DNA of 49,842 nt from Streptomyces sp. DI166 (GTDB lineage: Bacteria > Actinomycetota > Actinomycetes > Streptomycetales > Streptomycetaceae), in contig NZ_FLSP01000067.1 of the NCBI RefSeq assembly GCF_900091315.1, positions 1 through 49,842 on the forward strand, written 5' to 3'. The notes beneath the pieces were generated by a model, which was not told where the DNA came from, made no database searches, and saw only the letters and a program-made list of their open reading frames with translations. Position 1 is the stretch's first letter. Each line of letters begins with the position of its first letter. Of the stretch, positions 23,970 to 32,640 are shown piece after piece. The position numbers and the translations under genes are program-made.

Positions 23970-25196
23970 CTACGCCTTTCCCTCGAACAGCGCCCGGCCC
24001 CACCAGTCGTCCTTGTCGCGGACGCCGGGCGGGATGGCGTAGATCGCCGAACCCACGTGCTGGATGTACTCGTTGAGCGCGTCGGTGGCCAGGCTGCGCT
24101 GGATGGGGATGAAGCCCCGGCGTACGTCCTTCTGGTACGCGAGGAAGAACAGGCCCGCGTCCAGGCGGCCGAGCCCGTCGGTGCCGTCGGTGAAGGAGTA
24201 GCCGCGGCGCAGGATCGTCGCCCCGTCGTTGGAGTCGGGGTGCGCGAGCCGGACGTGCGCGTCGGGCTTCATCGCCTTCAGGAACGGCTCGTCGCGCTCC
24301 TTGGCCTTGCCGACCGGGGCGCCCTCGCCCTTGTCGCGGCCGAAGATGTCCTCCTGCTCCTGGAGCGAGGTGCGGTCCCAGGTCTCGATGTGCATGCGGA
24401 TGCGGCGGGCGACCAGGTAGGAGCCGTCGACCATCCAGTCGGGCCCGTCCTTCTCGCCGACCCAGACGAACTTCTGAAGCCGGTCCGTCTCGGTGCCCGC
24501 GATGTTGCGGGTGCCGTCCTTGAAGCCCATGAGGTTGCGCGGGGTCTGCTCCTCCGGGGTGGTGGAGGAGGTCTTGCCGAAGCCGAGCTGCGACCAGCGG
24601 ATGACGACCTTGCCGAAGCCGATGCGGGCCAGGTTGCGGATGGCGTGCACCGCGACCTGCGGGTCGTCCGCGCACGCCTGGACGCACAGGTCGCCGCCGC
24701 TGCGATTGCGGTCGAGGTTGTCGCCCGCGAACTTCGGCAGGTCGACCAGGGCTTCGGGGCGGGCGTCGGCGAGGCCGAACTTCTCGAACAGGGACGGGCC
24801 GAAGCCGATGGTCAGGGTCAGCCGCGAGGGCTTCAGGCCCAGCGCCTCGCCGGTGTCGTCCGGCGGGGCCTCGGGCAGCCCGCCGAACCCGCCCTCGCCG
24901 ACCGCCTTTCCGGCGGTCATCCGGCGGGCGGCGGCCGTCCACTCCTTCAGCATCGCCACGAACTCGGCGCGGTCCTCGGTCTGCACGTCGAACGAGGCGA
25001 AGTGCAGCCGGTCCTGCACGGGGGTGGCGATACCGGCCTGGTGGGCGCCGTGGAAGGGCACGGCGCCGCCCGGCGCGGGCGCGTCCTCGCCGTTGCGGGC
25101 CACGGCGACGGCACCGCCGGCCGCGGCGGCACCGAGCGCGAGCCCGGCGCCGCCCCAGCCGAGCAGGGCGCGGCGGGAGGGGGATTCGGAGGTCAT
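23970..25196 (-). CDS. efeB: EfeB, Tat-exported DyP-type peroxidase
   Basis: A 408-residue heme peroxidase. The N-terminus has a Tat signal (SPSRRALLGWGGAGLALG). The DyP hallmark GxxDG is GFKDG (224-228, with Asp227 as the distal acid); the proximal heme ligand is probably His313 in DAHVRLAHP, followed by LRRGYSF. EfeB oxidises ferrous iron or extracts iron from heme for the permease. It lies between efeO (10 bases upstream) and efeU (4 bases downstream). Confidence 0.95.
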   Translation of the reverse strand: MTSESPSRRALLGWGGAGLALGAAAAGGAVAVARNGEDAPAPGGAVPFHGAHQAGIATPVQDRLHFASFDVQTEDRAEFVAMLKEWTAAARRMTAGKAVGEGGFGGLPEAPPDDTGEALGLKPSRLTLTIGFGPSLFEKFGLADARPEALVDLPKFAGDNLDRNRSGGDLCVQACADDPQVAVHAIRNLARIGFGKVVIRWSQLGFGKTSSTTPEEQTPRNLMGFKDGTRNIAGTETDRLQKFVWVGEKDGPDWMVDGSYLVARRIRMHIETWDRTSLQEQEDIFGRDKGEGAPVGKAKERDEPFLKAMKPDAHVRLAHPDSNDGATILRRGYSFTDGTDGLGRLDAGLFFLAYQKDVRRGFIPIQRSLATDALNEYIQHVGSAIYAIPPGVRDKDDWWGRALFEGKA

Positions 25197-25206
25197 GGGG
25201 TGCCCC

Positions 25207-26343
25207 CTACTTGGTGACGACGGCGGCGGCGAGCTTGGAGAGCGGCTCGGCGAGCGCGTTGACCGCGTCGGACAGCTCCTTGCGGTCGGCGGCGCCGACC
25301 TTGTCGTAGGAGGTGAACTCGTAGGAGTCCTTGTCCGCGCGGTACTTGTCGAGGAGCGCGTCCAGGGCCGCGAACTGCTTGTCCAGTTCGGTGGTCAGGG
25401 CGGCGTCGTTCTCCTGGGCGACCGGCTTGAGCAGCTCGTAGGACTTCTCGGCGCCCTCGACGTTGGCCTTGAAGTCGACCAGGTCGGTGTGCGAGTAGCG
25501 CTCCTCCTCACCGGTGACCTTGCCGGTGGCGACCTCGTCGAGGAGTTCCTTGGCGCCGTTGGCCATGGAGGTCGGGGTGATCTCGGCCTTGCCGACCCGG
25601 TTCTGCCAGTCCTTCAGGTCCGTGATCAGCCGGTCGGCGAGCTTCTTGTCCTCCCCGGTGATCTTCTTGTCCTTCCAGAGGGACTTCTCCAGCCGGTGCC
25701 AGCCGGTCCACTCCTGGTCGCCCTCCAGGCCGTCCTCGCGGAGGTCGACCTTCGGGTCGATGTCACCGAAGGACTCGGCGACCGGCTCGGTGCGCTCCCA
25801 GCCGATGCGGGAGGGCGCATACGCCTTCTTCGCGGCCTCGACGTCCCCGTCCTTGACCGCCTTCGCGAAGGCCTCGGCGAGCGGCAGGGTCTCGTCGGCC
25901 TGCGCCTGCGCGTACTGGCGGTAGGCGGCGACGGCCTTGTCCAGCCGCGGGTCGCGCTTGGTGGCGCCCTTGCCGGTGGCCTTGACGGACTGCCGGATGC
26001 CGTCGCCCTTCATGCCGGGCTTGCAGGCGATCTGGTAGTCGCCGGGCTTCACCTCGGCGGTGACGCGCTGCTTGGTGCCGGGGCCTATGTTCTCCCGCTC
26101 GGTGACGACCCGGTCGTCGGGGAAGAGGATGTAGACCTCGGTGACCTTGGAGCCCTTGTTCTCGATCGCCAGCTCGACGTGCCCGGCCGGGAACTCCTTG
26201 GTGGAGACCTCGCACTTGTCGTCGGTCGCGGTGACCTGGACGACTCCGTCGCCGTCGCCGCCCTTCTCGGTGCAGCCCGTCACGGCGGTGAGGGCTGCCG
26301 CTACGGCGGTGGCGGCGAGGGCGGAGAGTCTGGCGGGGCGCAT
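25207..26343 (-). CDS. efeO: EfeO, iron-binding lipoprotein
   Basis: A 378-residue lipoprotein (signal MRPARLSALAATAVAAALTA, then VTGC) with an N-terminal cupredoxin-like domain (to about residue 120, with KPGDYQIACKPGM supplying Cys and Met ligands) and a C-terminal M75/imelysin-like domain containing WTGWHRLEK, the HxxE motif. It binds Fe and passes it to the permease. The ATG at 26343 follows AGGAG six bases upstream and is preferred over an ATG 36 bases further up. First gene of the efe operon, preceded by an iron box at 26381. Confidence 0.93.
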   Translation of the reverse strand: MRPARLSALAATAVAAALTAVTGCTEKGGDGDGVVQVTATDDKCEVSTKEFPAGHVELAIENKGSKVTEVYILFPDDRVVTERENIGPGTKQRVTAEVKPGDYQIACKPGMKGDGIRQSVKATGKGATKRDPRLDKAVAAYRQYAQAQADETLPLAEAFAKAVKDGDVEAAKKAYAPSRIGWERTEPVAESFGDIDPKVDLREDGLEGDQEWTGWHRLEKSLWKDKKITGEDKKLADRLITDLKDWQNRVGKAEITPTSMANGAKELLDEVATGKVTGEEERYSHTDLVDFKANVEGAEKSYELLKPVAQENDAALTTELDKQFAALDALLDKYRADKDSYEFTSYDKVGAADRKELSDAVNALAEPLSKLAAAVVTK

Positions 26344-26380
26344 GAGGGCTCCTGTGAGTGACCGGATGGTTACCCTCACG

Positions 26381-26399
26381 TAAAGTGAGGCTTACCTAA
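26381..26399. promoter_or_regulatory. iron box (DtxR/IdeR/DmdR1 type) upstream of efeO
   Basis: Read toward efeO, the 19 bases are TTAGGTAAGCCTCACTTTA, which match the consensus TTAGGTTAGGCTAACCTAA at 14 of 19 positions. It begins 38 bases before the efeO start. Iron-loaded DmdR1 would repress here. Confidence 0.75.
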
Positions 26400-26469
26400 C
26401 GTACTGGGCGTGACTCAAAAGCAGTGTCTTGATTTGGTCAAGTACAGCCATGGGCACGCCAAAGGGGAG

Positions 26470-27291
26470 TCAAAGATTCCTGCGAGGTGTGACGAGGATC
26501 CCGTCCGTTCGCGGGTGCGGAAGCACTTCCACGGGCTGGTCGTACACCTCGGACAGCAGGTCCTCGGAGAAGACCTCCTCGGGCGGCCCGTCGGCGGCGA
26601 CCCGGCCGCCGCGCAGGACCGCCACCCGGTGCGCGTAGGCGGCGGCCAGGTTGAGGTCGTGCAGGACGACCACGACGGCGTCCCCGGCCGCCGCGCGCTC
26701 CCGGCACAGCCGCAGCACCAGTTCCTGGTGCCGCAGGTCGAGGGCGGCGGTGGGCTCGTCGAGGAGCAGCAGCGGGGCGCGTTGCGCGAGAACCCGGGCG
26801 AGCGCGACGCGGGCGCGTTCGCCGCCGCTGAGCGCGGAGAAGGGGCGGGCCGCGAACGCCTCCACCTCGGTCCGCCGCATCGCCTCGGCGACCGCCGTGT
26901 CGTCGTCCTCCAGGCCGAGCGCGGCCCAGGGTGCCCGTCCCATCCGTACGACCTCCTCCACCGGGAAGGGAAAGCTCAGCGCGGACGACTGCGGCAGCAC
27001 CGCGCGGCGCAGGGCGAGTTCGGGGGCGGACCAGTCCGGCGCGGGGCACCCGTGAATCCGTACGGCACCGTCCGCGGGCGCGATGTCCGCGGCGAGGGCG
27101 CCTAGCAGGGTGGACTTTCCGGCCCCGTTGGGCCCGACCAGCGCGAGCACTTCACCCGCGCGGACGGAGACATCGACACCGTGCAGGACGTGCCGGGCGC
27201 CGAGCCGGACGTGAAGTGCTTCGGCTTCGGCGAGGGTGTCGCCGGGGGAGGTGGGGGGTGGGGGAGTGGGGCGGGAGCGGAGCAGTCGCAC
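26470..27291 (-). CDS. hmuV: heme ABC transporter ATP-binding protein HmuV
   Basis: A 273-residue ABC ATPase of the FecE/HmuV type: Walker A GPNGAGKS (53-60), Q-loop LPQSSAL, signature LSGGER (154-159), Walker B LLLLDEP (174-180) and HDL switch histidine (VLHDLNLAA). The GTG at 27291 follows GGAAGG and gives a short proline-rich lead before HVRLGARHV; longer in-frame starts lack support. It is 102 bases after hmuU, so co-transcription with hmuTU is likely. The gap to efeO (126 bases) holds the iron box of efeO. Confidence 0.9.
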   Translation of the reverse strand: MRLLRSRPTPPPPTSPGDTLAEAEALHVRLGARHVLHGVDVSVRAGEVLALVGPNGAGKSTLLGALAADIAPADGAVRIHGCPAPDWSAPELALRRAVLPQSSALSFPFPVEEVVRMGRAPWAALGLEDDDTAVAEAMRRTEVEAFAARPFSALSGGERARVALARVLAQRAPLLLLDEPTAALDLRHQELVLRLCRERAAAGDAVVVVLHDLNLAAAYAHRVAVLRGGRVAADGPPEEVFSEDLLSEVYDQPVEVLPHPRTDGILVTPRRNL

Positions 27292-27393
27292 GGGAGGACC
27301 TTCCGGAACGGGGGAGAGGGGACTTGACGGACGCCAGGGGCGCGGGGAACTGCGCGACCCGCCCCCACCGGCGCCGCGGACGACACACAACCG

Positions 27394-28482
27394 CTACGCC
27401 CACCCCCCGTGCCGCCGCCGAGTCCGCCTCAGCAGCCAGAAGAAGAACGGACTCCCCACCAGCGCCGTCAGCACCCCCAGCGGCAACTCCGCCGGCGAGG
27501 CCACCGTGCGGGCCGCCAGATCCGCCGCCAGCAGCACCACCGCCCCCAGCAACGCGCTCGCCGGCACCAGGAACCGGTGCCCCGGCCCCACCGCCATCCG
27601 CAGCAGATGCGGGACGACCAGGCCGACGAAGCTGATGATCCCGGAGACGCTCACCGCCGCCGCCGTGAGCAGGGCGATGACGAACACCAGCGTGATCCTG
27701 AGCCGTTCGACATCCACCCCCAGATGCCGCGCCGGGCGCTCGCCCAGTGCCAGCAGGTCCAGGCGGCGGGCGTGCAGCGGGGCCACGACCAGCCCCACCG
27801 CGGCACAGGGCAGCACCGCCAGCACCTTCGGCCAGGTCGCCTGCGACAGCGAACCGAGCTGCCAGAAAGTGATCTGCTGGATCGCCGCCGCGTCCGCGAA
27901 GAACAGGAACAGTCCGATCACCGCCCCCGCGAAGGCGTTCACCGCGATACCGGTGAGGATCAGCGTCACGACCTCCGTGCGGCCCCCGGAGCGGGACATG
28001 ACGTAGACGAGGAACACGGTCGCGAGGCCCGCCACGAACGCCGCCACCGACACCGTCCAGGTGCCGAGGAAGTCGAGCCCCAGCGCGATCGACGCCACCG
28101 CTCCCACCGCCGCGCCCGAGGAGATCCCGATGACACCGGGCTCGGCGAGCGGGTTGCCGAACACGCCCTGCATCAGCGCGCCCGCACAGCCCAGGGAGGC
28201 CCCGATCAGCAGCGCGAGGACGATGCGCGGGAACCGCACGTTCCACAGCACCGACTCGGCGACCCGGTCCAACTCCGTTCCGCCCAGCCCGATCCGGTGC
28301 TGCACCGAGGCGAGCACATCGCCGACCGGCACCGGATAGGCGCCGATCCCGGCGGCGACCGGCACCAGCACGAGCAGGGCCACGACGAGTCCCGCGGTCA
28401 CCAGCCAGGCGGCCGTACGCGGCCCGCGGCCCGGCGCGCGGGTGGCCTCGGGGGCGGGTGCCGCCTTCTCCAGTACGCTCAC
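27394..28482 (-). CDS. hmuU: heme ABC transporter permease HmuU (FecCD family)
   Basis: A 362-residue permease with nine or ten TM helices and FecCD landmarks: LWNVRFPRIVLALLIGASLG, GALMQGVFGNPLAEPGVIGISSGA and, near the C-terminus, IISFVGLVVPHLLR. The GTG start overlaps the hmuT stop (GTGA), showing translational coupling to the binding protein. It would move heme across the membrane with HmuV. Specificity for heme comes from the neighbouring HtaA and heme oxygenase genes, since the permease itself could serve a siderophore. Confidence 0.92.
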   Translation of the reverse strand: MSVLEKAAPAPEATRAPGRGPRTAAWLVTAGLVVALLVLVPVAAGIGAYPVPVGDVLASVQHRIGLGGTELDRVAESVLWNVRFPRIVLALLIGASLGCAGALMQGVFGNPLAEPGVIGISSGAAVGAVASIALGLDFLGTWTVSVAAFVAGLATVFLVYVMSRSGGRTEVVTLILTGIAVNAFAGAVIGLFLFFADAAAIQQITFWQLGSLSQATWPKVLAVLPCAAVGLVVAPLHARRLDLLALGERPARHLGVDVERLRITLVFVIALLTAAAVSVSGIISFVGLVVPHLLRMAVGPGHRFLVPASALLGAVVLLAADLAARTVASPAELPLGVLTALVGSPFFFWLLRRTRRRHGGWA

Positions 28483-29478
28483 GCGGCACCGCCCTCGTAG
28501 AGCTGCTCGACGACGGAGGCCAGCACCTGGTCGGTGCGCGGGCCGTAGTTGAGCAGCACGCCGTCCTCGACGGAGACGATCCGGCGGTCCATCCCGGCCG
28601 GGGTCTGCGCGATTCCGGGGATCTTCACCAGCCCGTCGACGCCGCCGACCGAGTCAAGTCCCTTGCTCATCACCAGGATCGCGTCCGGGGCCGCCTTCAC
28701 CAGCGCCTCGCTGGTGATCGCCGTGAAGTCCTTCGTCAGCCCCGACGCGGCGCCCGCGTCGATCCCGCCGGCCGCCTCGATCAGGGAGGTCGCCCCGGAC
28801 GCCGTGCCGCCGATGAGGTACACCGAGGCCGAGCCGCGCAGGTAGAGGAAGGCCACCCGGGGCCGGTCGCCGGAACGCGGAACATCCTTGCGCACGGCGG
28901 CGATGCGCCGCTCGGAGCGCGCCGTCAGCCGCTCTCCCGCGTCCGGTACGCCGAGCGCCTCCGCGACCGCCCCGATACGGATGCCGACGTCGTCGAGGTC
29001 CTGCGCCGGGCCGACGACGAGGACCGGCACGCCCGCGGCCCGGATCTGCGCCATCGCTTCCTCGGGACCGCTGGTGGTCTCGGCGATCACCAGGTCCGGA
29101 CGGAGCGAGAGCACGCCCTCGGCGGAGACGTCGTGGCCGCGGGTGACCAGGGGCAGCTCCTTCGCCTGCTCGAAGGTGGCGGTGACATCGCGGGCGACGA
29201 CCCGCTCGCCCAGCCCGAGCGTGAAGACGATCTCGCTGAGGCTGCCGGACAGCGGCACGATCCGCTCGGCCCGACTGACCGTCAGCCGCTTGCCGTCGGC
29301 GGAGTCGACGGTGACCGGCAGCTTCGGGGCGGGTGCCGGGGAGAGGGGGTTCCACCCGGTCGGCGGCCCGCTCCGGGGCCTTGTCCGCCGCCGCCGAGGT
29401 GCCCTGGCAGGCGGTCGCGGTGGTCAGGGCGAGCGCCGCGAGGAGCGCTCCCGCCAGTCGTGTGCGCAGACGTCGCAC
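28479..29478 (-). pseudogene. hmuT: heme-binding lipoprotein HmuT, frameshifted by one extra base
   Basis: The GTG at 29478 (after GAGAGGAAGG) opens a lipoprotein signal VRRLRTRLAGALLAALALTT with lipobox TATAC and continues to about residue 45. The mature substrate-binding domain (PLSGSLSEIVFTLGLG to the end at 28479) lies in another frame. Removing one base from the G5 run at 29345-29349 (C5 on the coding strand) joins them smoothly: VE-PLSPAPAPKLPVTVDSADGKR-LTVSRAERIVPLSG. The total span, 1000 bases, is one more than a multiple of three. Either a real mutation or a homopolymer sequencing error. The rest has the typical two-lobe pattern (PDLVIAETTSG, DAILVMSKG). Downstream permease and ATPase genes are intact. 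Confidence 0.85.
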
Positions 29479-29574
29479 GGTCGGCCCTTCCTCTCCGCGC
29501 CCGTCTGACGTGCGCTTTTTTCCTGTGAGTGAGCTGTGTTCGGGGTCCGGTCTGTTCACCGGACCCGCTGTAGC

Positions 29575-29593
29575 TTAGGTTAGCCTTACCTCA
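29575..29593. promoter_or_regulatory. iron box between hmuT and htaA genes
   Basis: TTAGGTTAGCCTTACCTCA matches the 19-base DtxR/DmdR1 consensus at 16 positions. It is in the divergent gap, about 97 bases from the hmuT start and 56 bases from the first HtaA gene, so one site may control both directions. Confidence 0.85.
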
Positions 29594-29648
29594 CCTGGCC
29601 AGAAGTCATCGGGTTCTGGCCGGATCTCGCTGTCCCTGGAGGTCACCC

Positions 29649-31046
29649 ATGTCCCCACCCCTGTCGAGGCGCCTGTGCGGCCTGTTCGCCGCGCTGTGTC
29701 TGGCCGTCACCGGGGCGCTGCTCCCGGCCGCCGAGGCACACGCCGCGAGCCGTCCCGTGCAGGGCGGACGGCTGGACTGGGGCATCAAGTCGTCCTTCCA
29801 GACCTATGTCACCGGCCCGGTCGCGAAAGGCAGTTACTCGCTGACCGGCGGCGCGGCCACGGTCGGCGGCTCCGGCTTCCGGTTCCACTCGGCCACCGGC
29901 ACCTACGACGGCGCCACCGGCACCTTCACGGCGTCCTTCTCCGGCGGGGTCCGCTTCCTCGGCCACCGCGCAGACTCGGGGACCCATCAGCTCGACCTCA
30001 CCATCAGCCGCCCTACCGTCCGCGTCTCCGGGTCCTCCGGAACCCTGTACGTGGACATCACCAGCAAGGCGAAGGACACCGGGACGGTCACGACGTCCAG
30101 CCAAGTGCCCTTCGCCGCCCTCTCCCTGGGCGGCATCAACATGCGCGGCGACGGCGACCGGGTCGTCCTCAACAACCTCCCGGCCACCCTCACCGCCCAG
30201 GGCGCCCAGTCCTTCGCCGGGTACTACACGGCGGGGACCGCGCTCGACCCGGTGAGCCTGTCGGCGGACGTGCAGCCCAAGGCGGTGACGAAGTCGCCCA
30301 CGCCGTCCGCTTCCAAGTCCCCCGGGAAGAAGCGGACTCCGGACGCCGCCATCAAGGACGGTGCCGTCGACTGGGGCGTGCGCCGCACCTTCCGGGAGTA
30401 CGTCACCGGCGACATCGCCCGAGGACAGTGGACGCTCTCCTCCGGCGCCCAGGACGGCGGCGCGCTGTTCCGCTTCCCCGAGGGCGAAGGGACGTACAAG
30501 AAAGGCGAGTTGACCGCCCGCTTCAAGGGCGCCGTCCGCTTCACCGGCCAACAGGGCCTCGATCTGCGGCTCGACGACCTCCGGGTCACCGTCGAGAGCG
30601 GCAAAGGCACCCTCTACGCCGATGTGAAGAGCCCCGAATTCACCGGCGAGAAGGTCCCGTTGGTCACTTTCCCCGCGGAGAAGCCGAAGGCCGGGAAGGG
30701 CCTGGTGCGCCTCACCGAGGCACCCGCGAAGCTCACCGCGCGCGGCGCCGAGGCATTCGGCGGGATGTACCAGGCGGGCGCCGAGATGGACCCGGTCTCC
30801 CTGGCCGTCGCCACCACCGCGAGCGCCGAACTGCCCGCCCTGCCCGACCTCGGCAGCGATATCGAGGCGAGCGAGTCGCCCACGCCCAGCGCCTCACCCG
30901 AGCCCTCCACCGAGCCCGTCGCGAGCGCCACGGACGACGACGAGGGCGGCGCCTCCGCCGCGCTGCCCCTCGGCCTCACCGCGGGCGGACTGGCCCTGGT
31001 GGCCGCCGCCACCGCGCTGATCGTCCGCCGCCGACGCGCGAACTGA
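29649..31046 (+). CDS. HtaA-domain heme-binding surface protein, two domains
   Basis: A 465-residue protein: signal peptide (to about AHAAS, residue 36), HtaA domain 1 (about 38-200, starting LDWGIKSSFQTYV), linker, HtaA domain 2 (about 235-395, starting VDWGVRRTFREYV), an acidic Ser/Pro/Thr-rich stalk and a C-terminal TM helix ending RRRRAN. Each domain has the conserved Tyr in the FxxYV motif and a later His/Tyr region thought to bind heme. No LPxTG/LAxTG motif is visible before the TM, so it may be held by the helix alone. Directly downstream of the iron box; first of two HtaA genes. Confidence 0.9.
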   Translation: MSPPLSRRLCGLFAALCLAVTGALLPAAEAHAASRPVQGGRLDWGIKSSFQTYVTGPVAKGSYSLTGGAATVGGSGFRFHSATGTYDGATGTFTASFSGGVRFLGHRADSGTHQLDLTISRPTVRVSGSSGTLYVDITSKAKDTGTVTTSSQVPFAALSLGGINMRGDGDRVVLNNLPATLTAQGAQSFAGYYTAGTALDPVSLSADVQPKAVTKSPTPSASKSPGKKRTPDAAIKDGAVDWGVRRTFREYVTGDIARGQWTLSSGAQDGGALFRFPEGEGTYKKGELTARFKGAVRFTGQQGLDLRLDDLRVTVESGKGTLYADVKSPEFTGEKVPLVTFPAEKPKAGKGLVRLTEAPAKLTARGAEAFGGMYQAGAEMDPVSLAVATTASAELPALPDLGSDIEASESPTPSASPEPSTEPVASATDDDEGGASAALPLGLTAGGLALVAAATALIVRRRRAN

Positions 31047-31078
31047 CCCACACCCACCCCCGAAGGAGACCCCCGACC

Positions 31079-32572
31079 ATGCCCAGCAGAGCGCAGCGCC
31101 GTCCCCTCGCCCTCGCTGCCGCCGTCGCCACGGCGGCCGCCCTCGGCGCCACCGCCCTCGCCGCCACCACCGCCTCGGCCGCCGAAGTCCCGCTCAGCGG
31201 CTACGAGTTGACCTGGGGCATCAAGCAGTCGTACCGCACGTACGTCACCGGCTTCGCGGCCGGCAGCTTCACCCCCGCCGACGGGGCCTCGCAGGCCGCG
31301 GACAACGGCGCGTTCACCTTCGTCGACGGCACCGGCACCTACGACTCCACCGCGCACACCATGGACCTGGCCTTCCAGGGCAGCCTGAAGATCACCTCCA
31401 CCGCGCACCGCTTCGAGTTCACCCTCTCCGACGTACGGTTCGACAGCGCCGCCGCCGAGATCACCGCCGATGTGACCAGGGACGGCACGACCACCCAGGA
31501 CGTGCCGCTCGCCGATGTGACCGTCACGCGCTCCATGGCGGACATGGCGACCACGCTCACCGAGGAGGCGGCAACCGTCTTCGGCAGCGCGAGCTACGCC
31601 GGGGCGGCGGGGGACCCGCTGACCGTCGTGCAGAAGAAGGAGTCGCAGACCCCGACCCCGACCCCCACGTCCACGCAGACCGAGACGGCATCCCCCGAGC
31701 CCACGGCCACGCCGTCCGCGACCCCGAGCACCACCCCGAGCGCCACGCCGTCGGCGTCCGCCACCACGAGCCCGTCCCCCTCCGCCGAGCCCTCCACGGA
31801 ACCTTCCCCCGCCCCCGCCGCCGGTGACATCGTCGACGGCACCCTCGGCTGGGGCGTGAAGCAGTCCTTCCGCACGTACGTCGTCAACGGCGTCGCCAAG
31901 GGGACGATCACCACGTCCGACGGGGCTTCGCAGGCCGCGAACAACGGGGCGTTCACCTTCGTCGACGCGACCGGGACGTACGACACCGACAACGACACCC
32001 TCAGCGCGGCCTTCAAGGGCGCGGTCACCTTCAAGGGCCACGAGGAGAACGGCGGCGAGTACGGCCTCGACCTGACCCTGTCCGGCCTGGAGGTCAGCCT
32101 TGACGGCGGCTCCGGCGAACTCACCGCCGACGTCACCAGCCTCGGCAAGACCAGCAAGGACGTGGTCCTGGCCGAACTCGACGCCAAGACGGACGACTTG
32201 AAGGCCAAGGACGACGTCATCACCCTCGACGACGTCAAGGCCACCCTCACCGCGGCGGGCGGGGAGGCGTTCGGCGGCTTCTACTCCGCCGGGGCCGAAC
32301 TCGACCCGGTGGACGTACGGGTGGCGCTGAGCGAGGACGCGGACCTGCCGGGCGGCGGCGGTGACGACGACGGCCAGGGCACCACCGGCGGGAGCGGCAC
32401 CACGGGCGGGGTGACCGGCGGTACCGGTTCCACCACGGGCGGCGTGACCGGCGGCCTCGCCGCCACCGGCTCCGACGTCCCGGCCGCGGCCCTCGGCACA
32501 GCGGCGGCACTGACCGTCGCGACGGGCGCCGGCGTGGTACTCGCGATGCGCAGGAGGCGTACGCAGGCGTAG
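31079..32572 (+). CDS. HtaA-domain heme-binding protein with LAATG sortase signal
   Basis: A 497-residue protein with a signal peptide (ALAATTASAAE), HtaA domain 1 (LTWGIKQSYRTYVTG onward), a long Thr/Pro/Ser/Glu-rich stalk (about 187-248), HtaA domain 2 (LGWGVKQSFRTYVVNG onward), a Gly-Thr repeat stretch (GGVTGG units) and a cell-wall sorting signal: LAATG at 460-464, hydrophobic helix and RRRRTQA. LAxTG is the motif of Streptomyces class E sortases, so the protein is probably linked to peptidoglycan. It should collect heme and pass it to the membrane-bound HtaA and HmuT. ATG at 31079 after GGAG, 32 bases past the first HtaA gene. Confidence 0.92.
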   Translation: MPSRAQRRPLALAAAVATAAALGATALAATTASAAEVPLSGYELTWGIKQSYRTYVTGFAAGSFTPADGASQAADNGAFTFVDGTGTYDSTAHTMDLAFQGSLKITSTAHRFEFTLSDVRFDSAAAEITADVTRDGTTTQDVPLADVTVTRSMADMATTLTEEAATVFGSASYAGAAGDPLTVVQKKESQTPTPTPTSTQTETASPEPTATPSATPSTTPSATPSASATTSPSPSAEPSTEPSPAPAAGDIVDGTLGWGVKQSFRTYVVNGVAKGTITTSDGASQAANNGAFTFVDATGTYDTDNDTLSAAFKGAVTFKGHEENGGEYGLDLTLSGLEVSLDGGSGELTADVTSLGKTSKDVVLAELDAKTDDLKAKDDVITLDDVKATLTAAGGEAFGGFYSAGAELDPVDVRVALSEDADLPGGGGDDDGQGTTGGSGTTGGVTGGTGSTTGGVTGGLAATGSDVPAAALGTAAALTVATGAGVVLAMRRRRTQA

Positions 32573-32590
32573 GACCGGGGTGAGGCATAT

Positions 32591-32610
32591 GACCCCCGCA
32601 TACGGGGGTC
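32591..32610. terminator. hairpin after HtaA operon
   Basis: gacccccg (32591-32598) and cgggggtc (32603-32610) form an 8-pair stem with a CATA loop, 18 bases after the HtaA stop. There is no U-tract. It also lies just upstream of the PhzF gene, so read-through regulation cannot be excluded. Confidence 0.5.
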
Positions 32611-32640
32611 TCGCCGGACAAGCGGTGTTTCAATACCCCC

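Noticed and set aside
31630..31820. CRISPR-like or satellite repeat in the second HtaA gene
   Set aside because: The repetition encodes a Thr/Pro/Ser stalk in frame; there are no spacers or regular repeat unit.
32591..32610. Possible CsoR/copper operator because of C5/G5 arms
   Set aside because: The flanking TA-rich arms and the spacing expected for CsoR sites are missing; a post-operon hairpin is simpler.
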